From Antedon bifida (taxonomy: Eukaryota > Echinodermata > Crinoidea > Comatulida > Antedonidae): a stretch of 64,000 bases of DNA. The stretch's first letter is position 1; every line of letters starts with the position of its first letter. The notes under the pieces were generated by a model that did no database searches, was not told the DNA's origin, and saw only the letters and a list, made by a program, of their open reading frames with translations. The stretch is taken from positions 21,051,665 through 21,115,664 of the forward strand of contig OY727100.1 in assembly GCA_963402885.1 (NCBI GenBank), read 5' to 3'. Of the stretch, positions 35,034 through 47,677 are shown one piece after another. The position numbers were made by a program, and so were the translations under genes.

Positions 35034-36615
35034 TAGGTGATCATTTAGAATAAAATGATCACCTATTGTTATTGTATAAAATCTTTATTATTATTTTTTT
35101 TTTTCTTTTTATTGTTTCTGTACACTATTTTGTGTAACAATTATCTCAAAAAGTTTAATGTCAATGATTACAAAAATTTCAGAATATCTTTCAAATAATA
35201 TAACTTAATCCTAATAAGCTTTCCAGCGTGATCACTCATCCGTGACGACATTTATACGCCATTTTGCGAAATCACATTATCAATCATATCTCCATAATTC
35301 ATTATCACATATTAATGAAATTCACAACACGTAAACTTCAGATCAAGGGTAAAAATATTAGCAAATAAAAACGCACGCGCACGTAGGTTCATGCGCGTGA
35401 TATCGCGCGTTAAAAATTTAAAACGCTCAAAATTAAGTTTTGATCAATTTAGAGCATGAATTAGGCCATTTGCGTGTTTCAAAAAATTACTGCGCAAAAA
35501 TGCGTTTTTGCGCGCGCGATACTTAAAAAGCGTAAAAAACATGATTTTTTTTTACAAATCTCATTCTACTCACCATCCTTAGTACATTCACTAAATTTGA
35601 GTCAGTTCCGACTTAAAATAACGCAATACGAGCACGTTAAAAATGACAAAATGCGCACATTAATTTTACAAAAGTTCTGAAAAAGGTGAAAAATAGGTCT
35701 TTTTTAAAATGAAAATAATTCTTCAGAATGCAAGATGACCCCCGATTTTTTTAACTTATTCTGGAAGCCATTGAGTTGTAGATATGAATTCATGTACACA
35801 TTTTACGTACAAAATGTTTTGACGTCATCAAATGGCCACTTGAATTTAAAAATTAGGATTTGTTATCTTTTTGTGTAGATTATCACATTCAACAGAGCGC
35901 ATCTCGGTTATGTGTGCTCGAATTTTGCACAACTTTCAGTATGTGCTTGCTTAATTAATTATCTTTATCATGAGTTGACACTATCTTCATTTTAATGACG
36001 TCATCACGCGTAAAAACTTGAATAACGTAGGCCGTGTAATTTCACCTTCGCAGTAAATTTGAATATCTTACAGCTCTTCAGAATTGAAGGTTACCTTGAT
36101 GATTATAATTTATTATGAAAGCTGATGAAATGTAGATATTAATTCATATAAAAATTAAGCCTATCGGATGTTGTGACGTTAACATATGGCCAGTTGAAGT
36201 GAAAAAGTAGTTTTTTCATATTTTTCGTCAAAGTTATACACAATTCAAAGAGCGCGCACAGCGCTTCTACGTGCCAGTTTTTTTTCCAAATCTTATATTT
36301 TTTTGCTCAATTAATTATCTTTCGAAATTGTCATCTTAAAGTTTAGTTTGATAACGTCATCATGCCAAAAAATTAGAACATGTGTGTCCCGTAATTTCAC
36401 CTATGCTACACTGTATATAGATATACAGTATATACTGTACATATTGTATATGGCATATAGGCACAACTCAGCACTATAAGCATATAATAGGATGGCATAC
36501 ATCAACATTTTCCGATCATATGTTAACGTACGTGCATGTTTAAAAAAAATTAATTTCAGTAAAATGATAAAAATGATCACCTATAATTCGTCAAAGTGAC
36601 GAATTAAATTCTAGT
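35034..36615 (+). mobile_element. Helitron-like unit C2 (family I)
   Basis: 1582 bases, with CTAGT at 36611-36615. It is separated from C1 by a nine-base TATTATTAT spacer and has a shorter T-tract. Differences from C1 are a few substitutions, such as a CATGA for TATGA change near 35539. Confidence 0.9.
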
Positions 36616-38208
36616 TAGGTGATCATTTAGAATAAAATGATCACCTATTGTTATTGTATAAAATCTTTATTATTATTTTTTTTTTTATTATTTTTTTTCT
36701 TTTTATTGTTTCTGTACACTATTTTGTGTAACAATTATCTCAAAAAGTTTAATGTCAATGATTACAAAAATTTCAGAATATCTTTCAAATAATACAACTT
36801 AATCCTAATAAGCTTTCCAGCGTGATCACTCATCCGTGACGACATTTATACGCCATTTTGCGAAATCACATTATCAATCATATCTCCATAATTCATTATC
36901 ACATATTAATGAAATTCACTACACGTAAACTTCAGATCAAGGGTAAAAATATTAGCAAATAAAAACGCACGCGCACGTAGGTTCATGCGCGTGATATCGC
37001 GCGTTAAAAATTTAAAACGCTCAAAATTAAGTTTTGATCAATTTAGAGCATGAATTAGGCCATTTGCGTGTTTCAAAAAATTACTGCGCAAAAATGCGTT
37101 TTTGCGCGCGCGATACTTAAAAAGCGTAAAAAATATGAATTTTTTTTACAAATCTCATTCTACTCACCATCCTTAGTACATTCACCAAATTTGAGTCAGT
37201 TCCGACTTAAAATAACGCTATACGAGCACGTTAAAAATGACAAAATGCGCACATTTATTTTACAAAAGTTCTGAAAATGGTGAAAAATAGGTCTTTTTTA
37301 AAATGAAAATAATTCTTCAGAATGCAAGATGACCCCCGATTTTTTTAACTTATTCTGGAAGCCATTGAGTTGTAGATATGAATTCATGTACACATTTTAC
37401 GTACAAAATGTTTTGACGTCATCAAATGGCCACTTGAATTTAAAAATTAGGATTTGTTATCTTTTTGTGTAGATTATCACATTCAACAGAGCGCATCTTG
37501 GTTATGTGTGCTCGAATTTCGCACAACTTTCAGTATGTGCTTGCTTAATTAATTATCTTTATCATGAGTTGACACTATCTTCATTTTAATGACGTCATCA
37601 CGCGTAAAAACTTGAATAACGTAGGCCGTGTAATTTCACCTTCGCAGTAAATTTGAATATCTTACAGCTCTTCAAAATTGAAGGTTACCTTGATGATTAT
37701 AATTTATTATGAAAGCTGATGAAATGTAGATATTAATTCATATAAAAATTAAGCCTATCGGATGTTGTGACGTTAACTTATGGCCAGTTGAAGTGAAAAA
37801 GTAGTTTTTTCATATTTTTCGTCAAAGTTATACACAATTCAAAGAGCGCGCACAGCGCTTCTACGTGCCAAATTTTTTTCCAAATCTTATATTTTTTTGC
37901 TCAATTAATTATCTTTCGAAATTGTCATCTTAAAGTTTAGTTTGATAACGTCATCATGCCAAAAAATTAGAACATGTGTCCCGCAATTTCACCTATGCTA
38001 CACTGTATATAGATATACAGTATATACTGTACATATTGTATATGGCATATAGGCACAACTCAGCACTATAAGCATATAATAGGATGGCATACATCAACAT
38101 TTTCCGATCGTATGTTAACGTACGTGCATGTTTAAAAAAAAATTAATTTCAGTAAAATGATAAAAATGATCACCTATAATTCGTCAAAGTGACGAATTAA
38201 ATTCTAGT
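36616..38208 (+). mobile_element. Helitron-like unit C3 (family I)
   Basis: 1593 bases, with CTAGT at 38204-38208. It abuts C2 directly. It is nearly identical to C1, including the longer T-tract with an internal TTATTA. Confidence 0.9.
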
Positions 38209-41200
38209 TAGGTGATCATTTAGAATAAAATGATCACCTATTGTTATTGTACAAAATCTTTATTATTGTTATTATTAGGTGATCATTTAGAATAAAATGA
38301 TCACCTATTGTTATTGTATAAAATCTTTATTATTATTTTTTTTTTTCTTTTTATTGTTTCTGTACACTATTTTGTGTAACAATTATCTCAAAAAGTTTAA
38401 TGTCAATGATTACAAAAATTTCAGAATATCTTTCAAATAATATAACTTAATCCTAATAAGCTTTCCAGCGTGATCACTCATCCGTGACGACATTTATACG
38501 CCATTTTGCGAAATCACATTATCAATCATATCTCCATAATTCATTATCACATATTAATGAAATTCACTACACGTAAACTTCAGATCAAGGGTAAAAATAT
38601 TAGCAAATAAAAACGCATGTGCACGTAGGTTCATGCGCGTGATATCGCGCGTTAAAAATTTAAAACGCTCAAAATTAAGTTTTGATCAATTTAGAGCATG
38701 AATTAGGCCATTTGCGTGTTTCAAAAAATTACTGCGCAAAAATGCGTTTTTGCGCGCGCGATACTTAAAAAGCGTAAAAAACATGATTTTTTTTACAAAT
38801 CTCATTCTACTCACCATCCTTAGTACATTCACCAAATTTGAGTCAGTTCCGACTTAAAATAACGCTATACGAGCACGTTAAAAATGACAAAATGCGCACA
38901 TTAATTTTACAAAAGTTCTGAAAAAGGTGAAAAATAGGTCTTTTTTAAAATGAAAATAATTCTTCAGAATGCAAGATGACCCCCGATTTTTTTAACTTAT
39001 TCTGGAAGCCAATGAGTTGTAGATATGAATTCATGTACACATTTTACGTACAAAATGTTTTGACGTCATCAAATGGCCACTTGAATTTAAAAATTAGGAT
39101 TTGTTATCTTTTTGTGTAGATTATCACATTCAACAGAGCGCATCTTGGTTATGTGTGCTCGAATTTCGCACAACTTTCAGTATGTGCTTGCTTAATTAAT
39201 TATCTTTATCATGAGTTGACACTATCTTCATTTTAATGACATCATCACGCGTAAAAACTTGAATAACGTAGGCCGTGTAATTTCACCTTTGCAGTAAATT
39301 TGAATATCTTACAGCTCTTCAGAATTGAAGGTTACCTTGATGATTATAATTTATTATGGAAGCTGATGAAATGTAGATATTAATTCATATAAAAATTAAG
39401 CCTATCGGATGTTGTGACGTTAACATATGGCCAGTTGAAGTGAAAAAGTAGTTTTTTCATATTTTTCGTCAAAGTTATACACAATTCAAAGAGCGCGCAC
39501 AGCGCTTCTACGTGCCAAATTTTTTTCCAAATCTTATATTTTTTTGCTCAATTAATTATCTTTCGAAATTGTGATCTTAAAGTTTAGTTTGATAACGTCA
39601 TCATGCCAAAAAATTAGAACATGTGTGTAATTTCACCTATGCTACACTGTATATAGATATACAGTATATACTGTACATATTGTATATGGCGTATAGGCAC
39701 AACTCAGTATAAGCATATAATAGGATGGCATACATCAATATTTTCCGATCGTATGTTAACGTACGTGCATGTTTAAAAAAAATTAATTTCAGTAAAATGA
39801 TAAAAATGATCACCTATAATTCGTCAAAGTGACGAATTAAATTCTAGTTATTATTCTTTCTGTACACTTTTGTTTAGCAATTATCTCAAAAAGTTGAATA
39901 ACAATGATCACAAAAATTTCACAATGTCTTTCAAATACTTTAACTTAGCCATAATAAGCTTTTCAGCGTGATCACTCAACCGTGACGTCATTAATACGCG
40001 ATTTTGTGAAATCACACTATCAATCATATCTCCATAACTCTTTATCACATATCAATAAAATTCACTATACGTAAACTTCAGGTGAAGGATAAAAATATTA
40101 ACAAATAAAAACTTACATTTTTCAAGGTCATGCACGTGAAATTGCGCGTTAAAAATTTAAAAAGCTCCAAATTAAGTTTTGATCAATTTAGAGCATGAGT
40201 TAGGCCATTTGCGTGTTTCAAAAAATTACTGCGCAAAAATGCGTTTTTGCGTGCGCAATTCTTAAAGTGCGTAAAAAATATGAATTTTTTTTACAAATCG
40301 TATTCTACTCACCATCCTTAGTACATTCACCAAATTTGAGTCTGTTCCGACTTAAAATAACGCTATACGAGCAGGTTAAAAATGACAAAATGCGCACATT
40401 AATTGTAGAAAAGTGCTAAAAATAGTAAAAAATAAGGCCTTTTTAAAATTAATATAACTCTTCAGAATGCACGATGACCCCCAATTTTTTTAACTTATTC
40501 TGGAAGCCAATGAGTTGTAGATATAAATGTATATACACATTAGACGTACAAAATGGTATGACGTCATCATTTGGCCACATGAATTTTTAAAATAGGGTTT
40601 TTTCCCCTTTTGTAATGGACCACCATATTCAACAGAGCGCAACTCGCTTATCTGTGATCGATTTTCTTTAAATTTTTAATATATTCTACCTCAACCAATT
40701 ATGTTACTCATGAGTTGCCAATATTTTCATTTTGATGACGTCATCATGTCTTAAAATTTGATTAACTGTGGTTACATAATTTCACCTACAACGTATATTT
40801 GGATACCTTACAGCTCTTCTGAATTAAAGTTGACCTTGATGTTTATAACTTATTATGAGAGCTGGTTAAATGTAGATATGAATTAATATAAAAATTAGGC
40901 CTATCGGATCTTGTGACGTTATCATATGGCCAGTTTAAATTAAAAAGCAATTTTTTCATCTCTTTCGTCAAAGTTATACAAATTTTAAAGAGCGCGCACC
41001 GCGCTTCTACGTGCCAAATTTTCTTCCAATTGTTATATTTCATTGCTCAATTCTTTATCTTTCGATATTGTTATCCACAAGTTTATTTTGATAATGTCAT
41101 CAGTGCCAAAAAATTAGAACATGATGTGTGTTCGTAGTTTCACTAATGCTACACTGTATATAGATATACAGTATATACTGTACATAATGTATATATATGG

Positions 41201-41364
41201 CATATAATAGGCACAACTCAGTACTATAGCGTATAATAGGATGGCATACATCAACATTTTCCGATTGTATGTTAACATACGTGCATGTTTAAAAAATATT
41301 AATGTCAATAAAATGATAAAAATGATCACCTATAATTCGTCAAAGTGACGAATTAAATTCTAGT
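38209..41364 (+). mobile_element. Helitron-like unit D (family I), interrupted host unit
   Basis: Its 5' palindrome and start of the T-tract occupy 38209-38275. The body resumes at 39849 (TATTATTCTTTCTGTACAC) and ends CTAGT at 41360-41364. Without the nested C4 it is 1583 bases. The body is clearly more diverged than C1-C4, as expected for an older host carrying a young insert. Confidence 0.85.
38276..39848 (+). mobile_element. Helitron-like unit C4 (family I), nested in unit D
   Basis: A complete unit of 1573 bases from TAGGTGATC at 38276 to CTAGT at 39844-39848. The sequence is almost that of C2. It sits at the TTATTAT stretch just after D's 5' palindrome. Confidence 0.88.
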
Positions 41365-42915
41365 GTGAAATTGTTTTTATATATAAAAAAAATTTTTCTT
41401 CACAATTTCTTTCTGTACAGAATTTGTTTAACAAATATCTCAAAAAGTTAAATAGCAATGATAAAAAAAATTTCACAATGTCTTTGAAATACTCTAACTT
41501 AGTCCTAATAAGCTTTTGAGCGTGATCACTCATCCGTGACGTCATTTATACGCCATTTTGTGAAATCGCATTATCAATCATATCTCCATAATTCATTATC
41601 ACATATTAATGAAATTCACTACACGTAAACTTTAGGCCAAGGGTAAAAATATTAGCAAATAAAAACGCACGCGCTCGTAGGATCATGCGCATGAAATCGC
41701 GCGTTAAAAATTAAAAAAGCTCAAAATTACGTTTTGATCAATTTAGAGCATGAATTAGGCCATTTGCGTGTTTTAAAAAATTACTGCGCAAAAACACGTT
41801 TTTGCGCGTGCGTACATAGAAAGCGTAACAAATACAATTTTTTTGTACAAACTGCATTCTACTCATCTTCCTTGGTACATCCACCAAATTTGAGTCCATT
41901 TCGACTTAAAATAGTGCTATACGAGCACGTTAAAAATGACAAAATGCGCACATTAATTGTACAAAAGTGCTAAAAATGGTAAAAAATAAGGCATTTTTAA
42001 AATGAAAATAATTCTTCAGAATGCACGGTGACCCCCAATTTTGTTAACTTATTATGGAAGCCAATGAGTTGTAGATATAAATGTATATACACATTAGACG
42101 TACAAAATGGTATGACGTCATCATTTGGCCACATGAATTTTTAAAATAGGAGATTTTCCCCTTTTGTCATAGACCACCATATTCAACAGAGCGCAACTCG
42201 CTTATCTGTGATCGATTTTCTTTTAATTTTTAATATATTCTACCTCAACCAATTATGTTACTCATGAGTTGCCAATATTTTCATTTTGATGACGTCATCA
42301 CGTCTTAAAATTTGATTAACTGTGGTTACATAATTTCACCTACAACGTATATTTGGATACCTTACAGCTCTTCTGAATTAAAGTTGACCTTGATGTTTAT
42401 AACTTATTATGAGAGCTGGTTAAATGTAGATATGAATTAATATAAAAATTAGGCCTATCGGATCTTGTGACGTTATCATATGGCCAGTTGAAATTAAAAA
42501 GCAATTTTTTCATCTCTTTCGTCAAAGTTTTTTTAATTTTAAAGAGCGCGCACCGCGCTTCTACGTGCCAAATTTTCTTCCAATTGTTATATTTCATTGC
42601 TCAATTCATTATCTTTCGATATTGTTATCCACAAGTTTATTTTGATAATGTCATCAGTGCCAAAAAATTAGAACATGATGTGTGTCCGTAGTTTCACTAA
42701 TGCTACACTGTATATAGATATACAGTATATACTGTACATAATGTATATGGCATATAATAGGCACAGCACTATAGTATAACCGTATAATAGGATGGCATAC
42801 ATCAACATTTTCCGATTGTATGTTAACATACGTGCATGTTTAAAAAATATTAATGTCAATAAAATTATAAAAATGATCACCTATAATTCGTCAAAGTGAC
42901 GAATTAAATTCTAGT
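41365..42915 (+). mobile_element. Helitron-like unit E (family I body, atypical 5' end)
   Basis: The body and 3' end (AATGATCACCTA, hairpin, CTAGT at 42911-42915) are family I. The 5' end lacks the TAGGTGATC palindrome and instead starts GTGAAATTGTTTTTATATA and reaches CACAATTTCTTTCTGTAC. Length 1551. Like D, it is diverged from the C group. Confidence 0.82.
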
Positions 42916-44523
42916 GAGAAATTGTTTTTGTACAAAAAAAAATGTTTCTTCGCAATTTCTTTCTGTACAGATTTTGTGTAACAAATATCTCAAAAAGTTT
43001 AATGTCAATGATTACCAAAATTTCAGAATTTCTTTCAAATACTTTAACTAAGTCCTAATAAGCTTTTCAGCGTCATCACTCATCCGTGACGTCATTTATA
43101 CGCCATTTTGTGAAATCACATTATCAATCATATCTCCATAATTAATTATCAGATATTAATGAAATTCACTACACGTAAACTTCAGGTCAAGGGTAAAAAT
43201 ATTAGCAAATAAAAACGCACGCGCACGTAGGGTCATGCGCGTGAAATCGCGCGTTAAAAATTTAAAAAGGTCAAAATTACGTTTTGATCAATTTAGAGCA
43301 TGAATTAGGCCATTTGCGTGTTTTAAAAAATTACTGCGCAAAAACACGTTTTTGCACGTGCGTACTTAGAAAGCGTAAAAAATAATTTTTTTTTTGTACA
43401 AATTGCATTCTACTCATCTTCCTTGGTAGATTCACCAAATGTGAGTCCATTTCGATTTAAAATAGTGCTATACGAGCACGTTAAAAATGACAAAATGCGC
43501 ACATTAATTGTACAAAAGTGCTAAAAATGGTAAAAATTAAGGCCTTTTTAAAAATAATATAACTCTTCAGAATGGCAGGTGACCCCCAATTTTTTTAACT
43601 TATTATGGAAGCCAATAAGTTGTAGATACAAATGTATATACACATTAGACGTACAAAATGGTATGACGTCATCAAATGGCCACTTGAATTTAAAAATTAG
43701 GAATTTTTATCTTTTTGTGTAGGTTATCGTATTCAATAGTGCGTATCTCCGTTATTTTAGCCCGATTTTCACTAAAATTTTAGTATGTACTTGCTAAATT
43801 AATTATCTTTATCATGAGTTGCCAACTTTTCATTATGATGACGTTATCATGCGTAAAAATTTGAATAACATGGTGCGATTAATTTCAACTTCAGCGTATA
43901 TTTGAATATCTCGCAACTCTTCAGAATTGAAGGTTACCTTGATGATTATAAATTATTATGAAAGCTGTTGAAATGTAGATATGAATTCATATAAAAACCA
44001 AGTCTATCGGATGTTGTGACGTTATCATATGGCCAGTTGAAGTTAAAAAGTAGTTTTTTCATCTTTTGCGTCAAAATTATACAAATTTCAAAAAGCACGC
44101 ATTGCGCTTCTACGTGTCAAATTTTCTTCCAATCCTTATATTTATTTGCTCGATTCATTATCTTTCGAAATTGTCATCTTAGAGTTTATTTTGATAATTC
44201 CATCATACCAAAAAATTAGAACATGATTTGGGTCCCGTAATTTCACCTATGCTACAATGTATAAAGATATACAGTATATACTGTACATATTGTATATGAC
44301 ACATAATAGGTACAACTCAGCACTATAAGCGTATATGTATCATGTCATAGGATGGCGTACATCAACTTTTTACGATCGTATGTTAACGTACGTGCATGTT
44401 TAAAAAAATGTTAATTTCATTAAAATGATAAAACGTACGTGCATGTTTAAAAAAATGTTAATTTCATTAAAATGATAAAAATGATCACCTATAATTCGTC
44501 AAAGTGACGAATTAAATTCTAGT
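42916..44523 (+). mobile_element. Helitron-like unit F (family I body, atypical 5' end)
   Basis: It starts GAGAAATTGTTTTTGTAC, with an inverted partner CAATTTC before TTTCTGTACAG. It ends with the family I 3' arm, hairpin and CTAGT at 44519-44523. Length 1608, including a local duplication of about 50 bases (CGTACGTGCATGTTTAAAAA occurs twice, near 44388 and 44434). It is the last unit of the block. Confidence 0.82.
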
Positions 44524-45190
44524 TTTAATTAGGTTTGTAAAAGTTTTTAATAAACCATATCCCAACAGTACTGTACTTTCGGAATTACGTTTCATCCAAG
44601 CTTTTGACATATTTTTTTCGCTTAATATATTTTTATGGATTATTATATCATAATATTAATTCGTATTACGTAGGCAGATAGACAAACATAGTTTATAGTT
44701 TTGTTTATTGATGACAAATGGAGCATAGGCAACTGTGTTACTGATCCGTAGAGTTATTTTAAATCATTGGGGATGGATTTTAGTTTAACGTGCCGAAACA
44801 CGAAAGCATACGGTCTACTATACTGTCATTTGATATTGGAACATGCTTGATTTTACTTTTAAAAATTGTATAGAAGGCACTGATGGAAATACAGTTTAAT
44901 AATAAAAGTCTAATGAGATTAGATATATTTGTTTTATTGCTGATGATGGTGCCTGTGGTATGGAGTTATAATGATGCAGTCAAGCATGACCAGATTGCAA
45001 ATTAAAATCATCAATGTATGTTAAATACAAAGAAAATGATGATGTTTGAAATTATAATCATTTTACTGTGTAGCTAGGATTGTTGGAGAAAGGTTAAAAA
45101 AGGGGGAGGTCAAAGTGCTTAGTAGAATTGGCCAATAAATCTTCAATGACTGCTAGTTGCTACTGTAGTTTGAAAAAGGAATCCCTGGCT
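44524..45190. other. right flank of the Helitron-like block, unique sequence
   Basis: After CTAGT the sequence continues TTTAATTAGGTTTGTAAAAG with no further unit. No gene is supported here. Confidence 0.5.
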
Positions 45191-45194
45191 GTTT

Positions 45195-45332
45195 GTTTAT
45201 GTGACAAAAAAATGTGATGTGCCCATACATGATGATGTCATATCAGTACCATATTTGGGCATATTACTACCATATTTGGGCACATGACATTTTTCTTTGG
45301 TAAAACTAGTTTGATAGTGTAGACAGAGTTTT
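45195..45332. mobile_element. palindromic MITE, family M, copy 11
   Basis: It starts inside the left arm (GTTTATGTGACAAAAAAATG). The core reads GATGTGCCCATACATGATGA and two ATTACTACCATATTTGGGC phrases. The right arm ACTAGTTTGATAGTGTAGAC is complete. Confidence 0.85.
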
Positions 45333-45867
45333 AAAGCTATCCTTTTCAGATTTATGGTATTAGCCATTATATTTTGCTAAAACGGCAGACTATCGAAAAT
45401 TGTTTAATTTGGTGAAATGTGTCCAGATACACAGTTTCCCTCATCACTGAAATGTATAGTTTTTGTAAATGCATTTGACCAGTTTATCAACCATATAGTA
45501 TTGTATTTCTTGAACTTTATTTTTTAGATTTCTAAAGTATAAATTTCTTTTTCACCTGTCATGTTAATTAAAAATATAATAATGTCAAAGTTCATTTATC
45601 TGCTTTATTAATTTTTCTATGGCAGTGAAACTTGAAAGGGAAGCCTGCGTAGCTTCTAGCATCTTTTGATAGATTCACATTGAATCGATAACTTTCTTGT
45701 TTTTTATGACGCTTTTATATCGCTTGACACAACTTGATTAAGTGATATATTTAATTCTTGACAAGTGTCTTTATTCAAAACTGTTGTGATAACTTATTTA
45801 TTTATATCTATTTTTTTACACACACATATCAAATCGCAATGATGCAGCTTATTTTGTTCAAAAGTAT

Positions 45868-45985
45868 TCTACAGCAGTAACTGATTTTTTTTACTGCAGT
45901 AAAGTTTTTGAAGCAGTCAATAAAATGGTCTGATTACTCAAATAATTTCTAAAAAGAGTTTAAAACAAAATGTAGATACTGCAGT
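45868..45985. repeat. CTGCAG-containing short inverted repeat
   Basis: CTACAGCAGTAACTG and TTTACTGCAGTAAAG lie close together, with a further TACTGCAGTAACTAC near 45975. Similar palindromes occur at 57110, 61913 and 63542. They may be tips of a small element. Confidence 0.35.
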
Positions 45986-47234
45986 AACTACATTAGAATG
46001 ATTTAGACATTGCCGCTTACTTATTTGATTATAAAAAAAATTAATTGGGGTGTAAAAAAGCAAGACAAATAGGGCCTACTGTAAAACTAAAACCTAAATT
46101 CCGAAGATATGATTCAGGAACAATGCTTGTCTCTCAGCATGAACCTAGCTCCTCTATATTACACCATCACACCATGAGCAGTCGTTTTCAACCGCAAACC
46201 GTTGTGCACTCAGCATGACATGTTGCGTTTCCTTTCTGGTGCGAAATAGATGATCGTATAAAATTACACGAAAAATGCAGTAAAGGTGAGGTTAGATAAA
46301 TGATGAATATCATAGTCATCTTGTCTCTCATTAAAGAAGAACGAGCTTGACAAGAATCGGTCTGATGTTTTTAATTTAAACATTTAAGATTCAAGGACAG
46401 GAATAATATCTGGAAAATCTTTGGTTGAAGCATTGAGGTAGAAATAATTGTGGTTGAAGTGACCATTCGGATGTACCCACCAAGTTCCCAGTTCCTCAAT
46501 TTGAATGTCCACATTAATTCATACGTAATAAAACAACGCAATTTTAGTTTAAATATTGGTTATGATTTATTTATTTCAGTCACTTGTTGTATTTGATTAA
46601 TGATTGGGACTTAATTACCATTGAGTATACTTTTTCCTTTGAGTACAATGTATTTTGAGTGTTGATAAAGGAGCTTGATTTGTTGTTTAACGTTTTCAAA
46701 TGATTTTCGACAACACAACAATTAACTCACTCGATAGTTATGTTATAAAAGTACAGGTCAGATTTCAACCAACTGTATTTTTTGATAAAAAAATTAAATT
46801 GATCTTTTATTCTTTGTTTACCCAGTTTTTAAAAAAAATTTTCAAGACTAGAGACAAGTTTGTCAGTAGCTGGATTGCCTGCCAAAGAAAACAGTATTGT
46901 AATTGACGGAAACATTTCACAAACAACAATTAAGTCCTTAACTTAAATATCTAATCTCTTTTTGTCATAAAACTGCCGATAAATGACAAATCTAAAATCT
47001 TGCTCAATTAGATACTTGATAAGGTCAAAGGTTACCTTGTTTGTGTACAAATATGCATATTCTATGAACAATAATACTGTATCCATTTTGTTTTTAAAAC
47101 GATGAATTTGGAAATATATTTAAAAATGAATATAACAATTTTTCATGCGGACAAAACTCATAAACAATTTTCGTATGGACAGAAGTCATACTTACATTTG
47201 CCTCTCTCAACCCAGATAAATGGATGAAAGTGAC

Positions 47235-47677
47235 GAGAACAAACGAAGCAATGTTAGATGATTGATGAATAGATATTGATGATTGGTGGTATGAAATATG
47301 TCTATAAATAAATGATCCATATTTTATAATCTAATTAATTTTAACCGAGACCGGCATTAAGATTTTCTTTAAATATAAATAATAATATTCGTTCTTATAG
47401 CGCTTATTGCACAATGCTTCTAAGCGCTTCACATCATTACCCCAGTCATTTTTTTGGATCAAACACGTATGGAAACATATTCCCATAATGCAGCTAAAAC
47501 TTTGTGCTGATTATTATTAACGAAATATTATAATATATTTTTTAATATATGTTAATCCTTATCTCGGATAAAATGAATTATATTATAAAATATGGATCAA
47601 CACAGTCTTCTGTTGTATGTCATTAACATCCATCAATATCTATTCATCAATCATCTTACTTCATTTGTTCTCATCTC
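47235..47677. repeat. long inverted repeat with about 100-base arms
   Basis: The left arm has GAGAACAAACGAAGCAATG, GATGATTGATGAATAGATAT and TGATCCATATTTTATAAT. The right arm holds their reverse complements (TTATAAAATATGGATCAA, ATATCTATTCATCAATCATC, CATTTGTTCTC). The loop is about 240 bases and contains CTTATAGCGCTTATTGCAC, a piece of the ATATAGCGC repeat type. It may be a terminal-inverted-repeat element or an inverted duplication. Confidence 0.7.

Noticed and set aside
32290..37274. Repeated 68-residue open frames beginning MFQKITAQKC in the Helitron-like units
   Set aside because: They recur only because the units are nearly identical. The frame has no recognisable domain, is broken or altered in older units, and lies in AT-rich non-coding DNA.
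33431..39848. Reading the 1.59-kb array as a satellite or gene cluster
   Set aside because: Units have defined 5' and 3' ends, nested copies and variable junction spacers, which fits transposition better than unequal exchange alone.
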